Shown: positions 16,571 to 28,323, counted from the stretch's first letter. The stretch: DNA of 64,000 bases from Microcoleus vaginatus WJT46-NPBG5 (GCA_019359355.1 JAHHHM010000009.1:62001-126000), one strand, 5' to 3'. Translations and numbers: made by a program. Notes: generated from the letters alone by a model not told the origin.

Positions 16571-18154
16571 ATGCCAAAGGTTCTTGTTTCCGATCCGATT
16601 GACCAAGCCGGTATCGATATTCTTTCCCAAGTCGCCCAAGTTGACGTAAAAACTGGTCTGGCACCCGAAGAACTGGTGCGGATCATGCCAGAGTACGACG
16701 CCTTAATGATTCGCTCCGGCACCCGCGTCACCCAAGCGGTGATAGAAGCCGGCACACAACTAAAAATCATTGGGCGTGCCGGTGTGGGTGTGGATAATGT
16801 GGATGTGCCGGCAGCCACTCGTCAGGGAATTGTCGTCGTTAATTCTCCTGAAGGTAACACAATTGCGGCAGCCGAACACGCTCTGGCTATGATGTTCGCC
16901 CTCTCCCGCTACATTCCTGATGCCAACCAATCTGTTAAAAGTGGCCAGTGGGATCGCAAAACCTTTGTCGGTGCTGAAATTTACAAAAAAACTTTGGGCA
17001 TCGTGGGACTCGGAAAAATTGGTTCCCATGTCGCCACAGCCGCAAAAGCAATGGGCATGAAACTGCTCGCTTACGATCCGTTCATTTCTACAGAGCGGGC
17101 CGAGCAATTGGGTTGTCGCTTAGTGGATCTTGATGTCCTCTTCCGCGAAGCCGACTACATCACCCTGCACATCCCGAAAACAACAGAGACAGCTAACTTA
17201 ATTAATGCCGAAGCGCTGGCGAAGATGAAGCCCACCGCCCGGATTATTAACTGTTCTCGTGGGGGAATTATTGACGAGCCGGCGCTGGCAACCGCCCTGA
17301 AAGAAGGCAGAATTGCCGGTGCGGCTTTGGATGTTTACAACAACGAACCACTCGAAGCCGATTCGCCTTTGCGCTTACTTTCTAAGGAAATCGTCCTGAC
17401 TCCCCACCTAGGAGCCTCAACAGCCGAAGCACAGATCAATGTGGCGATCGACGTTGCCGAACAAATTCGCGACGTGCTGCTGGGGCTGCCGGCACGTTCA
17501 GCCGTGAATATTCCCGGGTTGTACCCCGACGTACTTGAAAAGCTCAAACCTTATATGCAACTGGCGGAAACCTTGGGCAACTTGGTCAGCCAGCTAGCAG
17601 GGGGACGTGTTGATTTTCTCAATGTGCGCTTACAGGGAGAATTAGCAACCAGTGAAAGCAAGCCGGTGGTAGTGGCATCCCTGAAAGGATTGCTCTCCCA
17701 AGCTCTGCGCGAACGCGTTAACTACGTTAATGCCAGCATTGAAGCTAAGGAACGCGGAATTCGCGTCGTGGAAACACGCGATGCCTCCGTTCGTGACTAC
17801 ACCGGCTCGTTGCACCTAGAGGCGAAAGGCTCTCTGGGCGAACACTCCGTCACCGGCGCAGTCCTCGGAGATGGTGAAATTCGGATCACCAACGTTGATG
17901 AGTTCCCGATCAACGTCCCCCCCACCCACCATATGTTGTTTACCCGTCACCGGGATATGCCAGGTATTATTGGCAAAATCGGTTCTCTTCTGGGTAGTTT
18001 TAATGTCAATATTGCCAGTATGCAGGTGGGCCGTAAAATAGTCCGGGGTGATGCAGTCATGGTTCTCAGTCTTGACGATCCCTTACCCGACGGCATTCTG
18101 GCTGAAATTACCAAAGTTCCCGGCATTCGAGATGCCTACACCGTGACACTGTGA
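16571..18154 (+). CDS. serA: D-3-phosphoglycerate dehydrogenase
   Basis: 527 residues, the usual length of the long SerA form. It oxidises 3-phosphoglycerate to phosphohydroxypyruvate, the first step of phosphorylated serine synthesis. The nucleotide-binding site is LGIVGLGKIGSHVA (about 140-153). Substrate-side motifs NCSRGGIIDE and LTPHLGASTAEA carry the catalytic Arg and His. An intervening ASB domain and a C-terminal ACT domain (HRDMPGIIGKIGSLLG, about 458-473) complete the enzyme; the ACT domain commonly senses serine. It starts MPKVLVSDPIDQAG. prmA follows 198 bases downstream on the same strand. Confidence 0.95.
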   Translation: MPKVLVSDPIDQAGIDILSQVAQVDVKTGLAPEELVRIMPEYDALMIRSGTRVTQAVIEAGTQLKIIGRAGVGVDNVDVPAATRQGIVVVNSPEGNTIAAAEHALAMMFALSRYIPDANQSVKSGQWDRKTFVGAEIYKKTLGIVGLGKIGSHVATAAKAMGMKLLAYDPFISTERAEQLGCRLVDLDVLFREADYITLHIPKTTETANLINAEALAKMKPTARIINCSRGGIIDEPALATALKEGRIAGAALDVYNNEPLEADSPLRLLSKEIVLTPHLGASTAEAQINVAIDVAEQIRDVLLGLPARSAVNIPGLYPDVLEKLKPYMQLAETLGNLVSQLAGGRVDFLNVRLQGELATSESKPVVVASLKGLLSQALRERVNYVNASIEAKERGIRVVETRDASVRDYTGSLHLEAKGSLGEHSVTGAVLGDGEIRITNVDEFPINVPPTHHMLFTRHRDMPGIIGKIGSLLGSFNVNIASMQVGRKIVRGDAVMVLSLDDPLPDGILAEITKVPGIRDAYTVTL

Positions 18155-18159
18155 AGCCT

Positions 18160-18348
18160 GGAAATAGGGAATGGGGCGGGGGAAAGTTTGAAACAGTTGT
18201 GGGAAATTTATTTCACCCAATACTGATTTTTCAATTCCACCGCTTCGCACCCAGCAAGCTACGGTTGTGGTGGAATCCCACGCCCTCGCCGATTTCCCAT
18301 TTCCCAATCCCCATTTCTCAATTCTCAATTCCTAATTCTTAATTCCAA
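18160..18348. repeat. Low-complexity GGGAATGGGG / CAATTCTCAATTCC intergenic repeats
   Basis: Between serA and prmA: GGGAATGGGGCGGGGG units near 18167 and a run of CCCAATCCCCATTTCTCAATTCTCAATTCC-type units at 18300-18348. Such degenerate short repeats are common between genes of filamentous cyanobacteria and also occur inside the helicase gene at 2350-2430. Confidence 0.6.
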
Positions 18349-18352
18349 GAAG

Positions 18353-19243
18353 TTGGCAAATAGCTGGTGGGAAATTCAAGTTCTGTGCGATCCAGCCCTA
18401 GAGGATACAATCTTCTGGCGACTGGAAACGTTTGGCTGTCGCGGCACTTCCAATGAAATTAAAGGTTATGCCTGCCTGGTATGCGCTTACTTACCTGAGG
18501 AACAAGCGCAGCTACTAGATTTGGCGGCTTTATCTCTACTGCTGCGCCAAGATGCCCTCTGCATGAGTTTGCCACCGCCGGCAATGCAGTGGCACTTAAT
18601 TGATGAGGAAGATTGGGCAAGCAACTGGAAGCAATACTGGCATCCAATGGAGATTGGCGATCAGTTGTTAGTCTACCCAGCATGGCTGCCTTTACCAGAA
18701 GAACCAGGCCGGCACCTGTTACGTTTAGATCCGGGTGTAGCTTTTGGCACCGGCACCCACGCCACAACTCAGCTATGTCTTGAAGCGTTGGAGATGCGGC
18801 TAGGATATGAAAAAACCGATGCCCTTGTTGCTGATATCGGTTGTGGTTCCGGCATTTTATCAATTGCCGCGATCCTGTTGGGTGCGAGAAAGGCTTACGG
18901 TGTCGATATCGATCCCTTGGCTGTAAAATCTGCTCGCAGCAATCGAGAACTCAATCGTATTTCTAACAAGCGCCTTGTTTTTGAACTTGGCAGTCTGGAT
19001 CGCTTAGGTAAATTAGTGGATGAGCCGGTTGATGGCATTCTGTGCAATATTTTGGCAGAAGTGATTATCGACTTGATCCCGCACCTGGATATGCTAGCCA
19101 AACCGACTACTTGGGGGATTATTAGCGGCGTTTTGTTAGAGCAAGCCAAGCCGGTTGCCGATACCTTAGAGCAACATGGCTGGATAGTCGCTACTCTCTG
19201 GCGCAGGCAAGATTGGTGTTGTTTTAATATTCGCCGGTCTTAG
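18353..19243 (+). CDS. prmA: Ribosomal protein L11 methyltransferase
   Basis: 296 residues starting from a TTG ([13 protein letters not shown]). The class I SAM-binding motif is [19 protein letters not shown] (about 162-180), followed by [10 protein letters not shown] and the [10 protein letters not shown] motif that carries the methyltransferase catalytic loop. [12 protein letters not shown] just before is diagnostic for PrmA, which trimethylates ribosomal protein L11. Placement after serA matches the arrangement known from other cyanobacteria, though the functional link is unclear. Confidence 0.93.
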   Translation: MANSWWEIQVLCDPALEDTIFWRLETFGCRGTSNEIKGYACLVCAYLPEEQAQLLDLAALSLLLRQDALCMSLPPPAMQWHLIDEEDWASNWKQYWHPMEIGDQLLVYPAWLPLPEEPGRHLLRLDPGVAFGTGTHATTQLCLEALEMRLGYEKTDALVADIGCGSGILSIAAILLGARKAYGVDIDPLAVKSARSNRELNRISNKRLVFELGSLDRLGKLVDEPVDGILCNILAEVIIDLIPHLDMLAKPTTWGIISGVLLEQAKPVADTLEQHGWIVATLWRRQDWCCFNIRRS

Positions 19244-19382
19244 TGATGTGAAAATTGAAGCGGGAAACAGAGTTTTTGGGCGAGTAAAATTTGCCGGCAG
19301 CATCAGCGACTAAGCATCTAATTTTCCAGCGGCCTCGCAAAAAACTGTCTATCTTTCCCCCACTCTCCCACTCAGCACTTAG

Positions 19383-20192
19383 CTAGGGCAATCCTGGGCG
19401 TGGAATACGCAAGCTATTCGTTTTTGCATGGGACGAACTTGGCTGGAGAAAATTTGGGTAAGAAAAACCTGATGGGGGTGCTTCTGAATTGGGCGACTTA
19501 TGTGGTCGGACGGTAACGGGGGTTTCGGTATAAAGTCCGATTGCACCATCTAACTGAGCACCACTAAGGTTAGCGCCGGCAATATTTGCCCCCGTTAGGT
19601 TCGCACCACTCAGGTTGGCACTTAATAAGTTGCCACTCGAAAGATTAGCCCCGCTCAAATTGGCATCGCTGAGGTCTGCACCAACTAACTGGCATTCTCT
19701 CAAGTCAGCATTGGACAGGTTCGCCCCCATTAAAACTGCATTACTGAGATTAGCCCCGCTTAGTCCCGCACCGCTAAGATTAGCACCTTCCAAATTCGTA
19801 CCAATTAAATTAGCACCTTCCAAATCCGCACCACTCAAGTTGGCATTTTGCAAGTTGCTATTCACGCAGTTGGCAAAGATGAGTTCCGCACCTCTAATAT
19901 TTGACCCTTTGAGGTTGGCATCTAGCAAGTTGATGCCCTTCCCGTCAACACCACTAAGGTCTGCTTTTGTTAAATCAGCAGCGACTAAATTGGCAAAAGT
20001 CAGATCAGCACCGCTCAAATTAGCATTACTAAGGGTGGCACCGTTCAGGTTGCTATAGGACAGCTTGGCACCACTCAAGTCTGCACCGCTCAGATTAAAC
20101 CGAGCCATGTTAGCATCACGCAGGTCGCCTCCCTGACACTGTTTGGTTTCTAGCAAGCGTTTGATGTGTGCGGTATTTGCAGCCATAATCAT
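19383..20192 (-). CDS. Pentapeptide-repeat protein (cytoplasmic)
   Basis: 269 residues, no signal peptide. After an N-terminal NTAHIKRLLETKQCQGGDLRD motif, about 30 pentapeptides of the A(N/D)LSX type form a predicted right-handed quadrilateral beta helix (about residues 23-220). The C-terminal 45 residues (Pro/Ser-rich) are not repetitive. The LL-T-C-GGDL opening is shared with the secreted paralogue at 20642. Role unknown. A second Met (residue 3) is an equally possible start. Confidence 0.88.
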   Translation of the reverse strand: MIMAANTAHIKRLLETKQCQGGDLRDANMARFNLSGADLSGAKLSYSNLNGATLSNANLSGADLTFANLVAADLTKADLSGVDGKGINLLDANLKGSNIRGAELIFANCVNSNLQNANLSGADLEGANLIGTNLEGANLSGAGLSGANLSNAVLMGANLSNADLRECQLVGADLSDANLSGANLSSGNLLSANLSGANLTGANIAGANLSGAQLDGAIGLYTETPVTVRPHKSPNSEAPPSGFSYPNFLQPSSSHAKTNSLRIPRPGLP

Positions 20193-20572
20193 TCCTGAAA
20201 GCTCAGAGCCAAAATTTATTTAATGGAAAACTTGGAACCTTAAATATTCCTACCTGTGGAAGGGGCGTTTCTCCCCTGAAAAAATCTATCTAACTACTCT
20301 GTCTTTACAAAAGAATTTGGAGAGATCAGGAACCCTACGGATGAGTTATTGCTGTTGGCGATTGAGAAATCCTCTCAACCTTTTCTAAAGGTAACAAAAA
20401 GATTCAACTCTCCCTTGAAAACGGCGGCTGTGGGAGATTGAAAGGTAGACAGAACTGTACTGGCTTGTTAAGGCGTCTTACAAAAAGTTACAACCGGCCT
20501 TTGGTAGCGCTATTATCTCAACTATTTTTTTATCAAGTAGAATTGCTTAAACCTTAAAAACTGAAAATGAAA
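20193..20572. other. Intergenic gap upstream of the pentapeptide gene
   Basis: About 380 bases separate two minus-strand pentapeptide genes. No ORF or RNA gene was seen. A promoter for the 20192 gene should lie here but no strong box stands out. Confidence 0.5.
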
Positions 20573-20596
20573 TAGGGGTGCCGGCCGGCACCCCTA
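20573..20596. terminator. Perfect 24-bp palindrome, probable terminator
   Basis: TAGGGGTGCCGG and its exact complement CCGGCACCCCTA abut without spacer. In RNA this gives a stem of about ten pairs. On the minus strand, downstream of the secreted pentapeptide gene, it is followed by TTTCATTTTC; on the plus strand by AAAAAG. It contains two overlapping copies of the GCCGGC palindrome typical of this genome. Confidence 0.65.
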
Positions 20597-20641
20597 AAAA
20601 GTTAAAAGCTTGGAGATAGACTCCCCATCGGTCTGTATTTT

Positions 20642-21364
20642 TTAGTCTCTGATAGCATCCTTCACATTAACACCTGTCATATCTACATTCGTTAGATTGG
20701 CACCTCTAAGGTCGGCACCTCTCAAGTTAGCCGGTGTGACTGTACAGGAACTAAAATCGTTGGCTTCCCGCTTATTACACGTACTCATGTCATAACGCAG
20801 ATTCGTGGGCACCATCCCTTCCCCTTCACCATAAGGTCTGAGATCCGCACCCCTTAAATTTGCAAACTCTAGGGTTGCATTCCCCATTTGAGCGCCTCGG
20901 AGAATCGCGTTACTCAAGTTTGCTTCTCGCATAAACGCACTTAAGTGAGCGTTTGTCAAGTTAGCCTTTGTGAGAGTGGCATTATCAAGCTGCGCTTTAT
21001 TAAGGTTCGCAAAGCTCAGGTTTGCACCTTCTAAATTAGCGCCTCTGAGGTCTGCGCCGACTAACAGAGAACCTCTTAAATCGGCACCACTCAGGTTGGC
21101 ACCTCTGAGGTCTGCACCACTGAGATCGGCGAAGGAAAAGGAGACTCCGCTGAGGTTTGCACCTCTTAAAGTCGCTCCCTCAAAAATGATCGGATCGAGG
21201 AATCGCCGGCCCGCTAAGACAAGACCATCCAGATTGCACCCGCGACATTCTCCTGTGTTTAAAAGCCGTTCAATCGTCGATGCATTTTGAGCGTTCACTC
21301 GATGGGTTAAACCCATCGTGATTAATAGTGTGGCAAATGCAATGCTTCCTAGTTTTTTGTTCAT
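20642..21364 (-). CDS. Exported pentapeptide-repeat protein
   Basis: 240 residues. A signal peptide (MNKKLGSIAFATLLITMGL, cleavage likely after RVNA at about 25) precedes the STIERLLNTGECRGCNLDG motif and about 25 pentapeptides of the A(N/D)LRG type. A non-repeat insertion with two cysteines (STCNKREANDFSSCT, about 195-209) interrupts the helix near the C-terminus and might form a disulfide outside the cytoplasm. Role unknown. Confidence 0.88.
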   Translation of the reverse strand: MNKKLGSIAFATLLITMGLTHRVNAQNASTIERLLNTGECRGCNLDGLVLAGRRFLDPIIFEGATLRGANLSGVSFSFADLSGADLRGANLSGADLRGSLLVGADLRGANLEGANLSFANLNKAQLDNATLTKANLTNAHLSAFMREANLSNAILRGAQMGNATLEFANLRGADLRPYGEGEGMVPTNLRYDMSTCNKREANDFSSCTVTPANLRGADLRGANLTNVDMTGVNVKDAIRD

Positions 21365-21548
21365 TTTTGTCCTCTAACGTGGCAACTCTTGCTGATTGCA
21401 AAAATCATGAGTAAATATCTGAAATCGTTGGTATTTCAGCTTGAATCTAGACTTTATCAGCCAATTGTAAGCCTAAATTCTTCTTTTGCCAGGATTGTTA
21501 ATTTTATTTTTCTTTCTCTCCTTTAAGGGTTTGTCATTCACAAAAATT

Positions 21549-21866
21549 TTAAATTAAGGGTTGCAAGCGCTGAATTAACTGTTGAGCTTGCATGACTCCC
21601 TCAAACCGCTCCACCGGCAGCCCCTTCTTGAACAGCACTAGCGTTGGCAGGGCGTGAATTTGATAATTAGTTGCCAGGTCAGGATAGTTATCCGAGTTAA
21701 TTTTGACGACTCTCAGCCGGTCTTTGAGCCGGCTATTGACCTCCTCTAGAATCGGAGCCATCATTTGACACGGGCCGCACCAAGGCGCGTAAAAATCTAC
21801 CAAAACCGGCAACTCGGAACCAGATAACAATTCTTGAAAGCTGCTGAATTGCTTTTTAACTGCCAT
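21549..21866 (-). CDS. trxA: Thioredoxin
   Basis: 105 residues, standard thioredoxin size. The active site is WCGPC (about 29-33), with the cis-proline loop ALPTLVLFKKG (about 71-81). It reduces protein disulfides with electrons from thioredoxin reductase. MAVKKQFSSFQELL shows no targeting signal. It is divergent from fabG, with about 250 bases between the starts. Confidence 0.92.
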   Translation of the reverse strand: MAVKKQFSSFQELLSGSELPVLVDFYAPWCGPCQMMAPILEEVNSRLKDRLRVVKINSDNYPDLATNYQIHALPTLVLFKKGLPVERFEGVMQAQQLIQRLQPLI

Positions 21867-22077
21867 AAAAATCCTCTTTTTACGTGTATTAAGTTGAACA
21901 CTTTTATGATATATCGGCAGCGTTAGACGACGCTTAGAATTAATACAATTTTAAATTTTAAACTTGAGATTTCAACTTAACACAACCCTATCGTTCAAAG
22001 GTCTAGATTCTGCGAGAATCATGCAAATTTATAGCAAAATTATCCAGTTCACCCTTCACCCTTCATCGTTCCGATAA

Positions 22078-22881
<804 letters not shown>

Positions 22882-22888
22882 ACTTACA

Positions 22889-22972
22889 ATATTTAACGCA
22901 CAGAACGCAAAGGAAACGCACACAATTTTCAGAGGATTGTGCAATAACTTCTGCGCTCTTTGCGTTAAAAGT
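22889..22972. terminator. Imperfect long hairpin between convergent genes
   Basis: ATTTAACGCACAGAACGCAAAG (from about 22889) pairs with CTTCTGCGCTCTTTGCGTTAAA (to about 22970), and ACACAA pairs with TTGTG near the loop. It lies between fabG and the convergent Crp-type gene. The GAACGCAAAGGAAACGCA-type sequence is also a common dispersed repeat in cyanobacteria. Confidence 0.55.
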
Positions 22973-22984
22973 CCCCGTTTCTAT

Positions 22985-23575
22985 TTAAATTTCGTAGTGC
23001 CAAAACGGCTGCCGGTCGGGTACAACAATATAACGGTGTTGATGCCGGCTAATGAGTCCTTGCTTTTCAAAATTCTTCAGCATCCGGGTGACGGTTACTC
23101 GGTTTGAACCGATCATTTCTGAAATTTCCTGATGCGTCAAACGCAGATCGATGAGCTGTCCTTGCTCGACTTGACGACCAAATCTTTTAGAGAGCCAAGT
23201 TAACAGTTTTAAAAGAGAGGCATCAATTGGTTTGCAATGCCGCAATTCTAAGAATTCTTCTAATTGCTGATTGTGCTGAATCAGCGCTTTGATAAATTCG
23301 TAACTGTTATTTGCCGGCAAAACAGTCGCCTCTACCAGCGTCAAGCATTCAATGGTATAAGGTTCAGCTTTTGATAGCACTTTGCCAACAATATCCTGGG
23401 AACCCCATAATCCTAGAGGAATCAGCGTTCCGTCTTCACTCCAGGTAAATGTCCGCACCACGCCGGTTTTAATCTGCCAGATTTCATGAGGTTTCAAAGG
23501 CAGTAGAGAGCGGCGAGCAAAAGTTGTTTGCGTCCGGTTGGGATACTGATCTAATAAAACAGGAGAAACTATCAT
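22985..23575 (-). CDS. Crp/Fnr-family transcriptional regulator
   Basis: 196 residues. An N-terminal cupin-like sensor half (IWQIKTGVVRTFTWSEDG to ECLTLVEATVLP) and a C-terminal winged helix-turn-helix (LTHQEISEMIGSNRVTVTRMLKNF, about 147-170) are visible. The cyclic-nucleotide pocket residues of classic CRP are not evident, so the signal is unknown. It is shorter than NtcA (about 225) and lacks clear identity to it. Confidence 0.85.
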   Translation of the reverse strand: MIVSPVLLDQYPNRTQTTFARRSLLPLKPHEIWQIKTGVVRTFTWSEDGTLIPLGLWGSQDIVGKVLSKAEPYTIECLTLVEATVLPANNSYEFIKALIQHNQQLEEFLELRHCKPIDASLLKLLTWLSKRFGRQVEQGQLIDLRLTHQEISEMIGSNRVTVTRMLKNFEKQGLISRHQHRYIVVPDRQPFWHYEI

Positions 23576-23809
23576 CTTTAATTCTTATTTATTGAGGATT
23601 TCTTTAATGAGAAGATTCTAAGTTTTAAAGAATTTATGAATTTTTCTTTAAAATGGGCTGTGGAAAAGACTTTTTCGGGTTTCCAGTGTTTAATATCTCT
23701 TTAAGAATTGAAGCCGGTTAAACAAGGCTTGAATCACTTTTGCATTTGGATATAGACCGGCTTTCCTTGTTTACAGGTAATTTTCCTCGAAATAGCAACA
23801 GCGGAGCGA

Positions 23810-24118
23810 TTAAAAGGAATGTCTTGGGGAATCAGAAAACTGAGACCGACGACTGCTAGAGATTTCCTTAAAAAAGGCTCCCCCAAACGCACCGAGAAGC
23901 GCTCCGGCAATGGCTCCAGTAAGGGTGCCGGCAATTAGTGCAGTGACCCGCCAAATGATAGCAAATTGGCGTGGCTTTGGCTCTATCTGTACTGTAAACA
24001 TTAAGCCGGTAATTGCTCCGTATATCAGACCGTAACCTGACCAAAACAAGGTTTCACCCACGGCTTCAAAGAAAGTCCTTATCGCGTCAATTGTGGTTAA
24101 AACTATTTTTTTCATCAC
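23810..24118 (-). CDS. Small membrane protein of unknown function
   Basis: 102 residues. Two hydrophobic helices are visible (about 26-44 and 57-84), the second with the Gly/Ala pattern AGTLTGAIAGALLGAFGGAFF typical of tightly packed helices, followed by a Ser/Arg-rich tail. No known family was recognised. It is divergent from the Rrf2 gene, so the inverted repeat at 24179-24210 lies in their shared upstream region. Confidence 0.55.
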   Translation of the reverse strand: MMKKIVLTTIDAIRTFFEAVGETLFWSGYGLIYGAITGLMFTVQIEPKPRQFAIIWRVTALIAGTLTGAIAGALLGAFGGAFFKEISSSRRSQFSDSPRHSF

Positions 24119-24178
24119 AGCATTTCTCTCTGACTAAACTTGAGCACAAATCTGCTCAGTCGCTCATTGAGTTAGATA

Positions 24179-24210
24179 AACTACGGTAAATCGATAGACA
24201 TACCGTAGTT
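24179..24210. promoter_or_regulatory. Inverted-repeat operator candidate upstream of Rrf2/cysK
   Basis: Perfect 10-bp arms AACTACGGTA and TACCGTAGTT are separated by 12 bases. A further half-site, ACCGTAGTAT, lies at 24284-24293. Because the first gene downstream is an Rrf2 regulator, autoregulation through this site is a reasonable inference; the motif has not been matched to a known Rrf2 operator. Confidence 0.55.
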
Positions 24211-24267
24211 AGTGAGCGTTAATCAGGAGTATGTCACGAGCAAGCCCAGTTCGTCAAGAAAAAATAC

Positions 24268-24297
24268 TTAAACTCCATCGGGTAACCGTAGTATAAT
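24268..24297 (+). promoter_or_regulatory. Promoter candidate for Rrf2 gene with overlapping half-operator
   Basis: An exact TATAAT at 24292-24297 with a weak TTAAAC at 24268-24273 (18-base spacing). The ACCGTAGTAT half-site overlaps the -10 box, a position expected for repression. Confidence 0.5.
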
Positions 24298-24333
24298 GAA
24301 AAATCGATGTTGGCCTTTGGGTGATGGCAACTC

Positions 24334-24774
24334 ATGGAACTATCGTGTAAAGTCAAGTACGCTATGGTGGCACTTCTAGAACTTGCCAGCCGGTATGGAC
24401 ACGGGGAACCCGTGCAGATCAGTCAAATTGCGGCAAGTCAGCAGATACCAGACCGTTATTTAGAGCAACTGTTAACCACACTCCGTCGTGGGGGCTTCGT
24501 CCGGAGTCAACGCGGATCGAAAGGTGGTTATTTGTTGGCCAAGCCGCCTTGGCAGATCCCACTGTTAGAAGTGTTCGATTGCTTAGAGGGGCCACAAAGT
24601 GTTGAACATGAAGGACAGTCGGATTCAGTCCCGACGCCGGAGGGTGCCGCACTTCAAGAGGTTTGGACAGAATCAAATTTAGCCGCCCAAGAAGTTTTGC
24701 GACGCTATTCGTTACAGGATTTGTGCCTAAAACGGGATGATTGCCAGCGATTGAATATTATGTATTACATATAG
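24334..24774 (+). CDS. Rrf2-family transcriptional regulator
   Basis: 146 residues. MELSCKVKYAMVALLELA and the HTH QISQIAASQQIPDRYLEQLLTTLRRGGFVRSQRGSKGGY are classic Rrf2. The three-cysteine cluster of the IscR iron-sulfur type is missing; cysteines occur only at residue 5, in DCLEG and near the C-terminus (LCLKRDDC). With cysK 52 bases downstream on the same strand, a CymR-like role in cysteine control is inferred, not shown. Confidence 0.88.
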   Translation: MELSCKVKYAMVALLELASRYGHGEPVQISQIAASQQIPDRYLEQLLTTLRRGGFVRSQRGSKGGYLLAKPPWQIPLLEVFDCLEGPQSVEHEGQSDSVPTPEGAALQEVWTESNLAAQEVLRRYSLQDLCLKRDDCQRLNIMYYI

Positions 24775-24826
24775 CGTTTAACAAATTACGCTATTTCTCA
24801 TTCAAAACTCAAAACTTAAAACAATT

Positions 24827-25789
24827 ATGCGGATTGCTCATGATGTTACAGAACTGATTGGCCACACACCTTTAGTTCAGCTAAATCGAATTCCCCAAGC
24901 AGAAGGGTGTGTTGCCAGAATTGTCGTGAAGTTGGAGGGGATGAACCCAGCCTCTTCTGTTAAAGATCGCATCGGCATTAGTATGGTTCAGGCGGCTGAG
25001 GAAGCCGGTGAAATTGAGCCGGGAAAAACGCTTTTAGTGGAACCGACCTCTGGAAACACCGGCATCGCCTTGGCAATGGTGGCAGCCGCCAAGGGATACC
25101 ACTTAATCTTAACGATGCCCGAAACCATGAGCCAAGAACGACGGGCAATGTTGAAAGCTTATGGGGCGCAGTTGGAATTAACCCCTGGCGTTGAAGGCAT
25201 GAAAGGGGCAATTGCCAGGGCCGAACAAATTGTGGCTACCACCCCCAATGCCTTTATGCTGCAACAGTTTCGGAACCCAGCCAATGCCAAAATTCACCGG
25301 GAAACCACAGCGGAAGAAATTTGGGCAGATACGGATGGGGAAGTGGATATTTTGGTGGCTGGGGTTGGCACCGGCGGCACCATTACCGGCGTCGCTGAGG
25401 TGATTAAACAGCGTAAACCTAGTTTTCAAGCCATTGCCGTTGAACCTGTAAATAGTCCCGTGCTTTCTGGGGGATATGCCGGCCCGCATAAAATTCAAGG
25501 CATTGGTGCCGGCTTTATTCCTGAAGTGTTGAAAGTCGATTTAATTGATGAAGTCATTGCTGTTAGTGATGACGATTCAATGGCTTATGGCCGGCGTTTG
25601 GCGCGGGAAGAAGGGTTGCTCTCTGGCATCTCTGCCGGCGCTGCTTTAGCCGCTGCCATCCAAGTTGCCAAGCGTCCAGAAAATGCCGGTCGGTTAATTG
25701 TAATGGTGCAGCCAAGTTTTGGCGAACGCTACTTAAGTACACCGCTGTTCCAAGATTTAGAAAAGCTTGAGGCTGTGGCAGTTAAATAA
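24827..25789 (+). CDS. cysK: Cysteine synthase (O-acetylserine sulfhydrylase)
   Basis: 320 residues. It is a fold-type II PLP enzyme with the Schiff-base lysine in [11 protein letters not shown] (about 41-51), the [10 protein letters not shown] substrate loop (about 74-83), the phosphate-binding GTGGT loop (about 183-187) and the GISAGAALA segment. It makes cysteine from O-acetylserine and sulfide. It is probably transcribed with the Rrf2 gene upstream. Confidence 0.93.
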   Translation: MRIAHDVTELIGHTPLVQLNRIPQAEGCVARIVVKLEGMNPASSVKDRIGISMVQAAEEAGEIEPGKTLLVEPTSGNTGIALAMVAAAKGYHLILTMPETMSQERRAMLKAYGAQLELTPGVEGMKGAIARAEQIVATTPNAFMLQQFRNPANAKIHRETTAEEIWADTDGEVDILVAGVGTGGTITGVAEVIKQRKPSFQAIAVEPVNSPVLSGGYAGPHKIQGIGAGFIPEVLKVDLIDEVIAVSDDDSMAYGRRLAREEGLLSGISAGAALAAAIQVAKRPENAGRLIVMVQPSFGERYLSTPLFQDLEKLEAVAVK

Positions 25790-26009
25790 GGGAAGAATCG
25801 GGATTTTTTGAAGCCGGAATTAGGGTATGTAACATTCTCTAAATTGCTAGAGAAACTTACCTGATAAATATGGATAAGGGAGATAGTAGATTCAACCTTT
25901 AGCAAACCTCGAAAAAAGGGCGAATTTGGTAAAAATTTTGCATCGCTCAAATTCAAACCAAAACTCGCCCCTCTTCCCCTTGTTGATATTTACTCAGTTT
26001 TTCTTCTAT
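25790..26009. other. Intergenic region after cysK
   Basis: 3' region between cysK and the minus-strand Tudor-like ORF. It contains no recognised gene; ATTTTTTGAAG and CTCGCCCC/GGGCGA complementary pieces (near 25917 and 25970) could form a hairpin. Confidence 0.4.
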
Positions 26010-26333
26010 TTACTCTCGCGCCCGGATATAATATGGGCCAAGCCATTCGTCCCACCAATCTGAATAATCGTCATAAGTAATTAGATGCAAACCATACCAG
26101 GCTTTTTTAACGGTTGCCGGCAGCCATTCTTCTTCAGATAACGCTTCTACTTCATCACCAATCGCAAACATTTCTGGTTTATAAGAACGAATTCGTTCTG
26201 GATCTACCCATTCTTCTGATTGATCCTCAACGTATTGTATTTTGACTTGCCGTTCGCTAGTTTCTAAAGTTTTTGCTTTATACCAATCTCCCTCATACTC
26301 TACCTTTACACGCTTGCCCTCGATTGGCTTAAT
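26010..26333 (-). CDS. Double Tudor/agenet-like small protein without a standard start codon
   Basis: The frame is open from a stop at 26357 to the stop at 26010. It reads IKPIEGKRVKVEYEGDWYKA, then QVKIQYVEDQSEEWVDPERI (first Tudor-like barrel, about 1-52) and FAIGDEVEALSEEEWLPATV to DEWLGPYYIRARE (second barrel, about 57-107). There is no ATG, GTG or TTG before the first domain; an ATT at 26333 or ATC at 26342 would be needed, and the first ATG (26165) keeps only the second domain. Tudor-like domains bind modified proteins or nucleic acids in other systems; the ligand here is unknown. Confidence 0.55.
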   Translation of the reverse strand: MKPIEGKRVKVEYEGDWYKAKTLETSERQVKIQYVEDQSEEWVDPERIRSYKPEMFAIGDEVEALSEEEWLPATVKKAWYGLHLITYDDYSDWWDEWLGPYYIRARE

Positions 26334-26514
26334 TTGAGTGATTAAATTATATTCTTAATATAAAATTCCAGAGTTGGGAAAATCAGAAATCGCTCATAGC
26401 TCCTGTGTAAAAGGGCCAATCATCCCTGCATGGCCCTGACTGCTCTGCCAGGGGCTAACCCACCCTATGGGCTAAAATCCGCTCAAATTTGTTCGGTGCT
26501 CCACACTCAAAAAT

Positions 26515-26541
26515 TTAGCACTCAACCCCTGGGAGTGCTAA
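26515..26541 (+). promoter_or_regulatory. CIRCE operator (HrcA binding site)
   Basis: A perfect consensus: TTAGCACTC, nine bases, GAGTGCTAA. It sits 34 bases before the groEL start, so heat-shock repression by HrcA is expected from established knowledge. No hrcA gene is in the window. The region 26334-26514 before it holds only short hairpins. Confidence 0.97.
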
Positions 26542-26562
26542 ATTGTCTAGTTGGAGAACTAA

Positions 26563-28266
<1,704 letters not shown>

Positions 28267-28323
28267 TTCTCAGCACTTAGTCGTCAGCAGTCACTCGTCA
28301 AGAGTCATTAATTGCTGAACAAT

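Noticed and set aside
19615-20058. 147-codon ORF opposite the pentapeptide gene
   Set aside because: It is the complementary frame of the pentapeptide repeats (periodic LAPL/SAPL) and reflects the repeat, not a gene.
20970-21290. 106-codon ORF opposite the second pentapeptide gene
   Set aside because: Same artefact of pentapeptide repeat DNA read on the other strand.
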